Source of the DNA: Reyranella sp.
Lineage (GTDB): Bacteria > Pseudomonadota > Alphaproteobacteria > Reyranellales > Reyranellaceae
Assembly (NCBI RefSeq): GCF_030651995.1
Contig: NZ_JAUSBN010000049.1
Span: 1 to 64,000, forward strand
DNA length: 64,000 bases
Direction of reading: 5' to 3'
The notes beneath the pieces were generated by a model. The model worked only from the letters and a program-made list of their open reading frames with translations. It searched no databases and was not told the origin of the DNA. A program made the position numbers and the translations under genes. Of this stretch, positions 42,285-51,955 are shown one piece after another. Within the stretch, counting starts at the first letter, position 1. Each line of letters starts with the position of its first letter.

Positions 42285-43604
42285 CTACTTGAGAAGTTCC
42301 GGCGCGATCAGCCGCGGCAGGAAGAGGGCGATGTCGGGCCACACGATCATCGCTGCCAGCACCACGACCATCGGTACCAGCATGATCAGCGTGTCCTTGA
42401 GAGCGACGCGCAGCGGCACACCGGCGACGGCGCAGGAGATCATGAGGCAGAGCCCGTAGGGCGGGGTCACCAGTCCGAACGCCAGGGACACGATCGCGAC
42501 GATGGCGAAGTGGACGGGATCCATCGAAACGGATTTGGCGAGCGGCTCCAGCACCGTGCCGACGATGATGATGGCGGGAATGGCGTCGAGAAAGCAGCCC
42601 ACGACCAGGAACACGAAGGCGATGAAGAAGCCGACGCCGATCGGGCCCATGCCCCAGGTCGTGACGTTGGCCAGCAGCTCCTGCGGAATCCTGTAGTAGG
42701 CCAGCAGCCAGCCGAAAGCCGAGGCGGTGCCGATGCAGAACAGCGCCACGGAAGCGAGCTTGCCGGTGTCGACCAGCGCCTTGTACAGCTCCTTCGGTCC
42801 CATCTCGCGATAGACCACGATCGACAGCACGGCCGAATAGAGCACCGCCACGCAGGCCGACTCCGTGGCCGTGAACCAGCCGGCCAGGATGCCGCCGACG
42901 ATGATGACGGGCGTCATCAAGGCCGGGATCGCCACCCAGATCGAGCAGAGAAGCTGGCGGAACGTTCCGCGCGGATAGGTCGGGTAGCCGCGTCTCACGG
43001 CATAGACGTGCACCGTGACCATCTGGGCGCCGGCGATCAGCAGGCCCGGCACCACGCCCGCGAGATAGAGCGCGCCGATCGAGGTCGAGATCAGGCCGCC
43101 CCACACGATCATCAGGATGGAGGGCGGAATGACCACCGCCAGCACGGCGGAAACCGCGGTGATGGCGACCGAGAAGGAGAGGTCGTAACCCTCGCGGGTC
43201 TGGGCATCGATGAAGATCTTGCTCTGGCTGGCGGCATCGGCGGTCGAGGAACCGGAGATGCCGGCGAAGAAGACCGAGAGGACCACGTTGATCTGGGCCA
43301 GCGAGCCGGGGAAGCTGCCGACGATGGCGCGCGACAGCGCCACCAGCCGGTCGGTGATGCCGCCGACGCTCATCAGGTTGGCCGTCAGCAGGAAGAACGG
43401 CACGGCGAGCAGGATGAAGGAGTTGTAGGCGTTGAAGGTTTCCTGCGCGAGCATCATCGTCCCGAGCCGCGGCTCGAGGTAGAAGAGCGGCAGGCAGGCG
43501 AGGCCGAGCGCGAAGGCCACCGGAACGCGCAGCACCAGCAGCACGAAGAAGCAGCCGAACAGGATCGAGGCCGCCTCGCCGGCCGAGAAGAGCGCGCCGG
43601 TCAT
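42285..43604 (-). CDS. TRAP transporter large permease (DctM-like)
   Basis: Poly-TM; PFFLLTANLMSVGGITDRLVALSRAIVGSFPGSLAQINVVLSVFFAGISGSSTADAAS. Confidence 0.92.
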   Translation of the reverse strand: MTGALFSAGEAASILFGCFFVLLVLRVPVAFALGLACLPLFYLEPRLGTMMLAQETFNAYNSFILLAVPFFLLTANLMSVGGITDRLVALSRAIVGSFPGSLAQINVVLSVFFAGISGSSTADAASQSKIFIDAQTREGYDLSFSVAITAVSAVLAVVIPPSILMIVWGGLISTSIGALYLAGVVPGLLIAGAQMVTVHVYAVRRGYPTYPRGTFRQLLCSIWVAIPALMTPVIIVGGILAGWFTATESACVAVLYSAVLSIVVYREMGPKELYKALVDTGKLASVALFCIGTASAFGWLLAYYRIPQELLANVTTWGMGPIGVGFFIAFVFLVVGCFLDAIPAIIIVGTVLEPLAKSVSMDPVHFAIVAIVSLAFGLVTPPYGLCLMISCAVAGVPLRVALKDTLIMLVPMVVVLAAMIVWPDIALFLPRLIAPELLK

Positions 43605-44113
43605 GTCGCGCTCCTGCCCAGGAGGATCCGGGCCTCGTCGTAGAACTGCTCGCCCAGGAAGACGATCCAGGTGACGGCGGCGACGGGCCAGGCGATGTGG
43701 ATCATCCAGAGCGGCAGGTCGGCCAGCTCGGAGGTGCGGTGCCAGGCGAAGCTCGTGAACTCGATGCCGCCGACCACGAAGACCAGTGCGAAGGCGAGAA
43801 TGCCCAGCCGCGCGACGATCCGCACGGCGGCCTCGCCGCGGCGGGGCAGCGTGGGCCACACGTCGACCTCGAAGTGGGAAGATTCCCGCACGCCGATCAT
43901 GGCGCCGATCATGATCATCCAGATGAACAGGAAACGCGCCATCTCCTCGGTCCAGATATAGGACGGGATCAGCGCGGTGTAGCGCGAGATCATCTGCAGG
44001 GTGACCGGGATGATGATGATGGCGACGGAGAAGGCCAGCAGGCCGGTCAGGAACCTGGCATAGGCGGCCGTGAACCGGCGCCAGAGGCCGGGCGGCGAGG
44101 CAGGAGAAGTCAT
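43601..44113 (-). CDS. TRAP transporter small permease (DctQ-like)
   Basis: 4-TM protein overlapping the DctM start; IWTEEMARFLFIWMIMIGAMIGVRESSHFEVDV. Confidence 0.9.
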   Translation of the reverse strand: MTSPASPPGLWRRFTAAYARFLTGLLAFSVAIIIIPVTLQMISRYTALIPSYIWTEEMARFLFIWMIMIGAMIGVRESSHFEVDVWPTLPRRGEAAVRIVARLGILAFALVFVVGGIEFTSFAWHRTSELADLPLWMIHIAWPVAAVTWIVFLGEQFYDEARILLGRSAT

Positions 44114-44195
44114 TCGGAAACCGTCCGGAAAAACGCACCCGGCTGCGGACCGGGAAAAGGCGCAGCGAAGCCCGCGGCTCCGCTGCGCGTACGGA

Positions 44196-45185
44196 TCAGT
44201 TGGTGGCGACGATCTGCGTGAAGATGCCTTCGGCGCCGATCTCCTTGGCGTAGGCGGCCATCACCGGATCGACCAGCTTCTTCATCTCGGCGCGGTCCTT
44301 GAACGGGATGCGCTTCAGCTTGCCGGCCTTCTCCAGCGCGACGAGCTTCTGCTCGTCTTCGCCGCTCTCGACCTGGCGACCATAGGCGCCGGCCTCCTTG
44401 CCCGCCTTGACGACCGCATCCTGCAGGTCCTTCGGGAGCGACTTGAAGGTCTTGGACGAGAAGCACACGGGACGGATGGTGATGGCGTGCTCGGTCATCG
44501 CGAGATTGGGCGCGACTTCGTAGAACTTCATCGACTCGACACCGGCCGCCTCGTTCTCGCCGGCCGAGATGACGTTGTTCTGGATGGCGTTGTAGACTTC
44601 GTTGTAGGCGATGACCGTCGGCGACATGCCGGCCGCCGCGAAGGTCTTGGACCAGATCGGCGCACCCTGGACCCGGACCTTCAGACCCTTGATCTCGGCC
44701 AGGTTGCTCACCGGCTTGTTGACGAAGATGTTGCGCACGCCGCCGCCGGCATAGCCGATCAGCATGACCTGGGCCTTCTGTGCGACCTCGTCGGCCACCG
44801 GCTTCAGCAGGTCGAGGTCGAGCACCTTGTTCCATTGCGCGAGGTCGCGGAACAGGAACGGCGCGTCGATGAACGGTGCCGCCTTGGAGAAGGTCGACAT
44901 GTGGGCGGGCGAGACGACCGCATAGTCCACCGCCTTGCCCTGCGCCATGTACTCGAAATACTGCTTCTCGAGGCCCAGCGAAGAATTGCGGTGGAGCACG
45001 AAGTTGATCGGCTTGCCGTAATACTTCTTCACCAGCTCCTCGAACTTCAGGAGCGTCTTGTTGAAGGCGTGATCGTCGTTGAACTGGACCGCGCCGTTCA
45101 GCGTCAGCGGCGCCTGTGCGTTGGCGATGAACGGAGCCGCGAGAGTCGAGGCGGCGATACCGCCCATCAGCAGTCTGCGCTTCAT
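44196..45185 (-). CDS. TRAP transporter solute-binding protein (DctP-like)
   Basis: Signal peptide; AEIKGLKVRVQGAPIWSKTFAAAGMSPTVIAYNEVYNAIQNNVISAGENE. Confidence 0.92.
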   Translation of the reverse strand: MKRRLLMGGIAASTLAAPFIANAQAPLTLNGAVQFNDDHAFNKTLLKFEELVKKYYGKPINFVLHRNSSLGLEKQYFEYMAQGKAVDYAVVSPAHMSTFSKAAPFIDAPFLFRDLAQWNKVLDLDLLKPVADEVAQKAQVMLIGYAGGGVRNIFVNKPVSNLAEIKGLKVRVQGAPIWSKTFAAAGMSPTVIAYNEVYNAIQNNVISAGENEAAGVESMKFYEVAPNLAMTEHAITIRPVCFSSKTFKSLPKDLQDAVVKAGKEAGAYGRQVESGEDEQKLVALEKAGKLKRIPFKDRAEMKKLVDPVMAAYAKEIGAEGIFTQIVATN

Positions 45186-45378
45186 GTCGTTTCCTCCAAA
45201 GGCCCTGTTTTGGTTCTGAGACCGGGACCCTGCGCGGACTATGCATGGGTTTGCGAGTGGGCGCGACCGAGTTGTCAGACAACATGCCGTCTTTTTCGGG
45301 AGGCTGGTCCGGACTTTGCGTCGGGTTGTGCGGCTGCGCGTTATTCGATATCATAATAACACACAAATAACCTGTATT

Positions 45379-47043
45379 ATGTCCCTCAATACCCCTTCCT
45401 CGAGTTTTCTGGCGAGATTCGACGGCCCCTTCGTCCCAAAGCTCGTCTCGGTCCTGCGCGAGGGCTACGGGCTTTCGGCGCTGCGGGCCGATGCCGTGGC
45501 CGGGCTCACGGTGGCGATCGTGGCGCTGCCGCTCTCGATGGCCATCGCCATCGCCTCGGGGACCACGCCGGAACGCGGGCTGTTCACGGCCATCGTCGGC
45601 GGCTTCCTGATCTCGGCGCTGGGCGGCAGCCGCTTCCAGGTCGGCGGCCCCGCCGGTGCCTTCATCGTGCTGGTCGCAGCGACGGTCGCGCGCCACGGGA
45701 TCGAAGGCATGCTGCTCGCCACCCTGATGGCCGGCGTGTTCCTGGTGGCGGCCGGCGCGCTCCGGCTCGGCACCTTCGTGAAGTTCATCCCCTATCCGGT
45801 CACCGTGGGGTTTACGACCGGCATCGCCGTCATCATCTTCGCCAGCCAGATCAAGGACCTGTTCGGCCTGACCCTGCAGGGCAAGGAGCCGGGAGAGTTC
45901 GCCGCCAAACTCGAAGTACTGGCGGGCGCGGCGGGCACCGTGAACGCGGCGGCCGTCACTCTGGCTGTCCTGACCATCGGCATGATTCTCGGCCTCCGGA
46001 AGCTGCGGCCGCACTGGCCGGGCATGCTGGTGGCCGTGGTGGCCGGCTCGGTCGCGACGTTTGCGCTGGGCCTGCCGATCGAGACGATCGGCAGCCGCTT
46101 CGGCGGCATCCCCTCCATGCTGCCCGCGCCCAGCCTCCCCGACATGTCGCTGGCCAAGATGCTGGCCGTGCTGCCGGATGCGCTCTCCTTCGCGCTGCTG
46201 GGCGCCATCGAATCGCTGCTGTCCGCGGTGGTGGCCGACGGCATGACGGGGCGTCGCCATCGCTCGAATTGCGAACTGGTGGCCCAGGGCGTGGCGAACA
46301 TCGCGTCGGCCCTGTTCGGCGGCGTCTGTGCCACCGGCACCATCGCCCGTACCGCCACCAACGTGCGCGCCGGGGCGCGCGGACCGGTCGCCGGCATGCT
46401 CCACTCGGTGTTCCTTCTGGGCTTCATGCTGCTGGCCGCGCCGCTCGCCGCCTACATCCCGCTGGCGGCCCTGGCCGGCGTTCTGGCGGTGGTCGCCTGG
46501 AACATGGCCGAGAAGCATGAATTCATGACCCTGCTGCGCTCCTCGCGCGGCGACGCGGTCGTGCTGCTCTCGACCTTCCTGCTCACCGTGTTCCGCGACC
46601 TGATGGAAGGCATCGTGGTCGGCACGGCCTTGGGCGTCCTCCTGCTCATCCAGCGGCTCACCGCCACGGCGGGCATTGTCGCGCAGCCGGCCCGCGCGCC
46701 GTTTGCCGCCGACCTGGTGACCGATCCGCGGGTGATCGTCTACCGCCTGTCCGGCGCCTTCTTCTTCGGAACGGCCTCGACCGTGGGCGCCGTGCTCGAC
46801 AACATCGCCGACCAGCACAAGGCCTTCGTCATCGACTTCAGCGCCGTGCCCTTCGTCGATTCGACGGCGGCCAACGTCATTGCCGGCGCCGGCCGCAAGG
46901 CGGCGCGGCACGGGGTCCGGGTCTACGTCACGGGTGCCACGCCATCGGTCCGTCACGCGCTGCTGCGGGCCGGTGCCGGACGGCCGCAGGTCCGCTACCT
47001 GCCCACCGTCGACGATGCCGTTCGCGAGGCGCATCTGTTGTAG
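45379..47043 (+). CDS. SulP family anion transporter with STAS domain
   Basis: DAVAGLTVAIVALPLSMAIAIASGTTPERGLFTAIVGGFL; C-terminal STAS (FVIDFSAVPFVDSTAANVIAG). Confidence 0.93.
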   Translation: MSLNTPSSSFLARFDGPFVPKLVSVLREGYGLSALRADAVAGLTVAIVALPLSMAIAIASGTTPERGLFTAIVGGFLISALGGSRFQVGGPAGAFIVLVAATVARHGIEGMLLATLMAGVFLVAAGALRLGTFVKFIPYPVTVGFTTGIAVIIFASQIKDLFGLTLQGKEPGEFAAKLEVLAGAAGTVNAAAVTLAVLTIGMILGLRKLRPHWPGMLVAVVAGSVATFALGLPIETIGSRFGGIPSMLPAPSLPDMSLAKMLAVLPDALSFALLGAIESLLSAVVADGMTGRRHRSNCELVAQGVANIASALFGGVCATGTIARTATNVRAGARGPVAGMLHSVFLLGFMLLAAPLAAYIPLAALAGVLAVVAWNMAEKHEFMTLLRSSRGDAVVLLSTFLLTVFRDLMEGIVVGTALGVLLLIQRLTATAGIVAQPARAPFAADLVTDPRVIVYRLSGAFFFGTASTVGAVLDNIADQHKAFVIDFSAVPFVDSTAANVIAGAGRKAARHGVRVYVTGATPSVRHALLRAGAGRPQVRYLPTVDDAVREAHLL

Positions 47044-47051
47044 GATGGCCC

Positions 47052-47936
47052 ATGGCCTCCACCGTCTCGCATTCTGTCGTCTCGATCTCCACCGCCGCGC
47101 TCAGCGCTGAAATCTCCGCCACCGGCGCCGAACTCGTGCGCCTGCAGGATCGCACCGGCGCCGATCTCCTGTGGGACGGCAATCCCGCCGTCTGGAACGG
47201 CCGCTCGCCGCTCCTGTTTCCCATCGTCGGTGAAGTGACGGGCAATCGGCTCAACGTGGCCGGCACGGCCTACGAAATCGGCCGCCACGGCTTCGCCCGC
47301 ACCTCGACCTTCGCGCTGGTCGGGTCCGATGCCGCGTCCTGCACCTGGCGGCTCGAATCGAGCGAAGCAACGCGGCGCCAGTATCCCTTCGAGTTTCGCC
47401 TCGACGTCACCTACCGGATCGAAGGCGCGACCCTGCATATGGAAGCCCGGGTCACGAACACCGGGGCTGCGGTCATGCCTGCTTCCTTCGGCTTCCACCC
47501 GGCGCTGCGCTGGCCGCTGCCCTACGGCACGTCGCGGGAAGCCCACGAGATCGTCTTCGAGCGCGACGAGCCGGCGCCGATCCGCCGGCCGGTCGACGGC
47601 CTGCTGAGCGCGGCGCAGTTCACGACGCCGGTGCGCGACCGGCATCTCCGGCTGCACGACGATCTGTTCGAAGACGGCGCGCTGGTCTTCGACACGCTGG
47701 CGAGCCGCAGCGTCCTCTATGGCGAAGCGATCCGCGTCGACTTTCCGCAGATGCCGCATCTCGGCATCTGGACCAAGCCCGGCGCCGGCTATGTCTGCAT
47801 CGAACCATGGCAGGGCCACGCCAGCCCCGAGGGCTTCGACGGTGAGCTCGCCGACAAGCCCGGCGTGATTGCGATCGCGCCGGGCGCCATGCAAAGCTTC
47901 GGGATGTCGATCAGCGTTTCGCCGCCAGGCTCCTGA
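47052..47936 (+). CDS. Aldose 1-epimerase family protein
   Basis: LLWDGNPAVWNGRSPLLFPIVGEVTGNRL; CIEPWQGHASPEGFDGELADKPGVIAIAPG. Confidence 0.88.
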   Translation: MASTVSHSVVSISTAALSAEISATGAELVRLQDRTGADLLWDGNPAVWNGRSPLLFPIVGEVTGNRLNVAGTAYEIGRHGFARTSTFALVGSDAASCTWRLESSEATRRQYPFEFRLDVTYRIEGATLHMEARVTNTGAAVMPASFGFHPALRWPLPYGTSREAHEIVFERDEPAPIRRPVDGLLSAAQFTTPVRDRHLRLHDDLFEDGALVFDTLASRSVLYGEAIRVDFPQMPHLGIWTKPGAGYVCIEPWQGHASPEGFDGELADKPGVIAIAPGAMQSFGMSISVSPPGS

Positions 47937-48753
47937 ACAGGGCGTCGCTGCGGTCGTTGGCGGGAAAGAAGCTCTCGACGCGGACTTCCTGCAGCGTGAT
48001 GTCCTGCGGCGTTCCCAGGGTGGCGATGGTGGTGAACACCGAGAGCGCCTTGCCGCCCACCAGATAGTCGACCGTCAGCATCGGCGCCGGCCGCTCCTCG
48101 AAGCGCAGCTTGCGGAACGAGGCGGGCACGTCGGGATAGGCCATGATCTCCTCGATGAAGGCGAGCGCCTTGGGCTCGCCACCGGCCGCCAGGACCTCGG
48201 CATAGGTCGTCGAAACGAGATAGCGCGCGACCTCCTCCCAGTTGGAGATCTTCGAGCGCAGGGCCCCGGGATCGAGGATCCAGCGCAGCAGGTTGGGTCC
48301 CTTGCCGGGCGGCGGCGGTGGCGGCATGCCCTCGAACAGGAAGACGGTGAAGGCGTTGGCCGCTTCGTTGGCCTGCAGCAGGTTCCACAGCCGGTCGATC
48401 ACGACCGCGGGGTAGGGCTCCTGCTGCTTCAGCATGAAATCGATGGCCTGGCGCACCGGCGCGAGTTCGGGCGCGGCGAGGTTGCTCTCGCGGTAGGCGG
48501 GCGCGAAACCTGCCGCCAGCAGCATCTCGTTGCGCTGGCGCAGCGGCACGTCGAGCGCGGTCGATAGCTGGACCACCATCTCGCGACTCGGGCGGGCGCG
48601 GCCCGATTCGAGGAAGCTGACATGGCGCTGCGAGACGCCGGACTGCAGCGCCAGCGAGAGCTGGCTGGCGCCACGGCGGCGGCGCCAGGCGCGCAGCATG
48701 GGACCGAACGTGTCGGCCGCGGGACGGGACACCGAAGCGGGACTTGTGCTCAT
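47911..48753 (-). CDS. XRE-family transcriptional regulator with MmyB-like ligand-binding domain
   Basis: LRAWRRRRGASQLSLALQSGVSQRHVSFLESGRARPSREMVVQLSTALDVPLRQRNEML. Confidence 0.9.
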   Translation of the reverse strand: MSTSPASVSRPAADTFGPMLRAWRRRRGASQLSLALQSGVSQRHVSFLESGRARPSREMVVQLSTALDVPLRQRNEMLLAAGFAPAYRESNLAAPELAPVRQAIDFMLKQQEPYPAVVIDRLWNLLQANEAANAFTVFLFEGMPPPPPPGKGPNLLRWILDPGALRSKISNWEEVARYLVSTTYAEVLAAGGEPKALAFIEEIMAYPDVPASFRKLRFEERPAPMLTVDYLVGGKALSVFTTIATLGTPQDITLQEVRVESFFPANDRSDALFRSLAAKR

Positions 48754-48862
48754 GGCGCGAATCCTAGCACCGGCCCATGGGTCCGCCGATTACCTCCTGC
48801 GTAATTGAGAGACCGGTGGGGGAATGCGATCTCCCGATCGTCCGCAACCAAAGGAGGACGAC

Positions 48863-49282
48863 ATGACTGCTTCATCTGATCGCCTGCTCCGCCGCACGCT
48901 CTGGGCCAACGCCATCCTGTCCGTGGGCTCCGGTGCGGTGCTGGCGGCCTTCGCCAATCCGTTCGCGAAGATGGCCACCCATGCGCCCCTCCAGGTGCTG
49001 GGCCTGGATCTCGCGCTCGTGCTGGAACTGCTGGGGCTGGGCTTCGTGGCCTTCGGTGCGGTGTGCGGCTGGGTCGCGTCACGCCCCGACATGCCCCTGG
49101 GCTGGGCCCGGGCGATCTTCCTGCTCGATGCCTCCTGGGTCGCGATCAGCGCCGTGATGCTGATGCTGCCGGCGTCCTGGACCGGGGTCGGCATCGCGGG
49201 CATCGTCGTCGTCGCGCTGATCGTGGCCGACCTCGCGATCCTCGAGTATCTCGGCCTGCGCCGCATCAGTACCGCCCACTAG
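48863..49282 (+). CDS. Four-TM membrane protein, unknown function
   Basis: MTASSDRLLRRTLWANAILSVGSGAVLAAFANPFAKMA..; hydrophobic segments. Confidence 0.7.
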   Translation: MTASSDRLLRRTLWANAILSVGSGAVLAAFANPFAKMATHAPLQVLGLDLALVLELLGLGFVAFGAVCGWVASRPDMPLGWARAIFLLDASWVAISAVMLMLPASWTGVGIAGIVVVALIVADLAILEYLGLRRISTAH

Positions 49283-49293
49283 AGGAACCGATC

Positions 49294-49689
49294 ATGGACA
49301 GGCTTCAGCTCCTGAACGACATCAAGCTGCCCTTCGCCGAAGTTCTGGGGCTGAAGTTCACGGCCGCGAGCGAGACCGGGGTGAAGGCCGAGATGGTCGT
49401 GCGCCCCGAGCTCTGCACGCGGCCCGCGATCCTGCACGGCGGCGCGGTCATGGCCTTCGCCGACACGCTGGGCGCCGCCGCCACCGTGCTCAACCTGCCT
49501 GAGGGCAAGGGCACGACGACGATCGAGAGCAAGACCAACTTCGTGGGGCCGGCGCCGGTCGGCACCACGGTGATCGGCGAGACCACGCCGGTCCATCGCG
49601 GCCGCCGCACCATGGTGTGGACCACCCGCATCACCACCGCCGAGGGCAAGCTCGTGGCGGTGGTGACGCAGACGCAGATGGTGCTTTAG
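49294..49689 (+). CDS. PaaI-family hotdog thioesterase
   Basis: ILHGGAVMAFADTLGAAATVLNLPEGKGTTTIESKTNFVGPAPVG. Confidence 0.88.
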   Translation: MDRLQLLNDIKLPFAEVLGLKFTAASETGVKAEMVVRPELCTRPAILHGGAVMAFADTLGAAATVLNLPEGKGTTTIESKTNFVGPAPVGTTVIGETTPVHRGRRTMVWTTRITTAEGKLVAVVTQTQMVL

Positions 49690-50858
49690 ACCTTGGCCAG
49701 CCGGTGGCGCTCGGTCGCCGGAATCAGGGTCAGGTTCCCCAGGATCCTGAGCTGCGGGTCGGCGCTTGCGACCAGCTTGGGCTGCAGGTCGAGCAGCGCC
49801 TTGCCGAACAGCGTCTCGTCCCACAGCCACGCCTTGCGCTTCTTCGACGTGCCGGGATCGGGGAAGGCCGAGGCGGCTTCCAGGTAATAAGCCCGCAGAT
49901 CGTCGACCGCTTCCTTGAGCGTTTGCGCGGGCGGCAGGTTGCCGGCCAGGGCGGTGGAGAGAAGCGCGCCGGCCGCCGGCATGTCGAGGCCGGAGACGCC
50001 GACGGTGGTGCGGCCCGTTCTGGCGACGCTCTGGTCGTGCCAGGTGGCCAGACGGTCGATCTCGGCCTCCAGCGTGTCGGTCGCCTGGGGCATGAGGTTG
50101 ATCGGGCAGGCCCAGCCGGTGAAGTCGGCTTCCTCGGCGACCTCCTCGGGATAGTCGGCGATCAACGGCCCGTCGGTGCGCTCCAGCAGCTCCGCCGTCG
50201 CGCGCAGCACGCGACGCTGGAAGTCGGGATCGTCCGGAATGCCGAGCGGCCGGCCGAGCTCGAACGTGACCCAGAGGGCGCGCGGCGGACGGATGGTTTC
50301 GGTGTGCTCCCGCACCAGGCTGATGCTGGCGGTCGGAATGCCCTGACGTTCGAGGAAGTGGCCCAGCGCGCCCACGGCGCGCGTACAGGCGGGTCAAACG
50401 GGAACGAGAAGAGCCGCGTCGACGGCATCCTGTTTCAGCAGGCCGGCGAGGTGCTGGGCATGCGGCTCGGCCGCATCGGGCGGGAATGCGCCCATGAACG
50501 AGTAGTGCATCGAGGCCATCGAGCCCACGACGCCCTGTTCGACCAGCTCGCGCAGCCGGTCGATCGGGAAGGCGACGTTGTGGTCCTGCTGGAAGCCGGT
50601 GCGGTCGAAGTTCACCGAGATGTGGCTCATGACCAGGTCGCGCGCCGGAGTCTCCGCCGGAATGACGCGGTAGCTGCCGTCGCCGGGGCGGAACGGCCGG
50701 TCGCCGCGCCGGTGCAGGCCCGCCGTCGAGATCAGCGCGACCCGGCGCTGGCTGAGCGGCTTGCCGGGGAGCGCCGGCGTGTCGTCGAAGGTCGGACACT
50801 CGATGCGCCGGAGGTGGTGGGCCTCGACCTCGGGCATGTCGCTGAGACGTTTGACCAT
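49686..50858 (-). CDS. Glycine/sarcosine/betaine reductase selenoprotein B (GrdB)-like protein with predicted Sec at an in-frame TGA (50394-50396)
   Basis: ORF-track entries 50394..50894 and 49686..50375 are in one frame and join as ...LLKQDAVDAALLVPV-U-PACTRAVGALGHFLERQGIPTASISLVREHTETIRPPRALWVTFELGRPLGIP... Confidence 0.87.
50366..50382 (-). promoter_or_regulatory. Predicted bacterial SECIS hairpin (GrdB-like gene)
   Basis: GCGCGCC-GUG-GGCGCGC, perfect 7-bp stem; loop begins 18 nt after UGA and has G at loop position 1. Confidence 0.75.
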
Positions 50859-50890
50859 GAGCTTGCTTCTCCTGTTCCTTTCGCGTGGCC

Positions 50891-51544
50891 TCAACCCGCG
50901 ACGATGTCGCGCAACAGCGCGACGGTAGGTTCCGGTTCGGGCCTGTATTTGTAGTCCACGTCGGCTTCCACCGAGCGCACGATGCCCTCGCCGTCGACAA
51001 CGAATCGCGCGGGCACCGGCAGCTGCCAGGAGGCGTCGCCATTGCGCAGAGGGAGATCGATGCCGAGGCTCAGGTAAACTTCCCTGAGGTCGTCGGGGAG
51101 CGTGAAGGCGAGGCCAAAGGCTTCCGCGACGGTGGACTTCTCGTCCCAGATGATCGGGAAGGTGAGCTTCTGTTTGGTCGCCATGTCCGCCGTGCGCACC
51201 GGCAGTTCGGGCGAGATCACGATCAGGCTGGCGCCAAGGCCCGCGATGTCGGCGTACACGCTTTGCAGAGCATCCAGCTCATGCCGGCAGTAGGGTCACC
51301 AGGATCCTCGGAAGAAGGACAGAACCAACGGCCCACCGGCGAGAAGATCGTCCGAGTCGACACGACGCCCGTCGTGATCGGCCAGTGCGAAGGCCGGCAT
51401 CCGACGGCCGACCGGCACGATGCGGTTGAGAATTCCCGTACGGCGCAGATCTTCGGTGGCCCTCTCCATGATGGCCTGCTTGTCTGCGGGAAGCCGCGCC
51501 GCGCTGGCCGTCCGCAGTGCCGAGAGTTTGTCTGCCAATGACAT
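50891..51544 (-). CDS. AhpC/TSA (peroxiredoxin-like) protein with predicted Sec at an in-frame TGA (51296-51298)
   Basis: ORF-track entries 51296..51544 and 50891..51259 are in one frame and join as GPLVLSFFRGSW-U-PYCRHELDALQSVYADIAGLGASLIVISPE, with U at the usual peroxidatic Cys of the WCPYC motif. Confidence 0.92.
51265..51284 (-). promoter_or_regulatory. Predicted bacterial SECIS hairpin (Prx-like gene)
   Basis: GCA-[U bulge]-GAGC-UGGAU-GCUC-UGC; loop begins 19 nt after UGA and has G at loop position 2. Confidence 0.8.
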
Positions 51545-51547
51545 TGC

Positions 51548-51955
51548 CTACTCCTTGGTTCGGGCTTCGCTGAGGTTGCTGTAGGTCTGGCGCGTGGCGA
51601 CGATGGCGTGGTCGCTGCAGCCGTTCTCGCGTTCGATATTGGCCGCCGCGTATTCGGGCGACCTCATCATGGCGAGGAAGGCTGCGCGCGAGGGATAGCG
51701 GACCAGCGCCACGTAGTCCCAGCGATGCCGGTCCGGTTCGCCCAGCGCCACCGTCTCGGCATTGCCCGTCCAGATGATGGTGCCGCCCTGGGCCTTGATC
51801 AGCTTTATGGTGAGCGCGCTGTAGCGCAGATAGGCGTCCCAGCCGCTACCCTTGCCGTCGAGCGAACGCTCACGGAAGCGCATCAGGTTCAGCATGACCA
51901 CCGGGACATCGTCCGGCAGCGCGCGCAGGGCGGCATCGTTCAGATGGTCGATCAA
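51548..51955 (-). CDS. DUF1330-like protein
   Basis: VVMLNLMRFRERSLDGKGSGWDAYLRYS..RHRWDYVALVRYPSRAAFLAMMRSPEYAAANIEREN. Confidence 0.8.
   Translation of the reverse strand: MIDHLNDAALRALPDDVPVVMLNLMRFRERSLDGKGSGWDAYLRYSALTIKLIKAQGGTIIWTGNAETVALGEPDRHRWDYVALVRYPSRAAFLAMMRSPEYAAANIERENGCSDHAIVATRQTYSNLSEARTKE

Noticed and set aside
42285-44138. 617-aa ORF as a fused DctQ-DctM protein
   Set aside because: The first part is an out-of-frame reading of the dctQ gene (43601-44113); DctM starts at 43604.
45341-45359. ttattcgatatcataataa inverted-repeat-like site between the TRAP operon and sulP
   Set aside because: Only the 5-nt outer arms match; too weak to call an operator without comparative data.
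44110-47034. 974-aa - strand ORF across dctP and sulP
   Set aside because: No recognisable motifs; out-of-frame or antisense to well supported genes.
50394-50396. TGA as a genuine stop that makes the GrdB-like gene a pseudogene
   Set aside because: Frame stays open with family-like sequence on both sides, TGA falls at a UxxC site, a SECIS-like hairpin follows, and the neighbour gene shows the same pattern.
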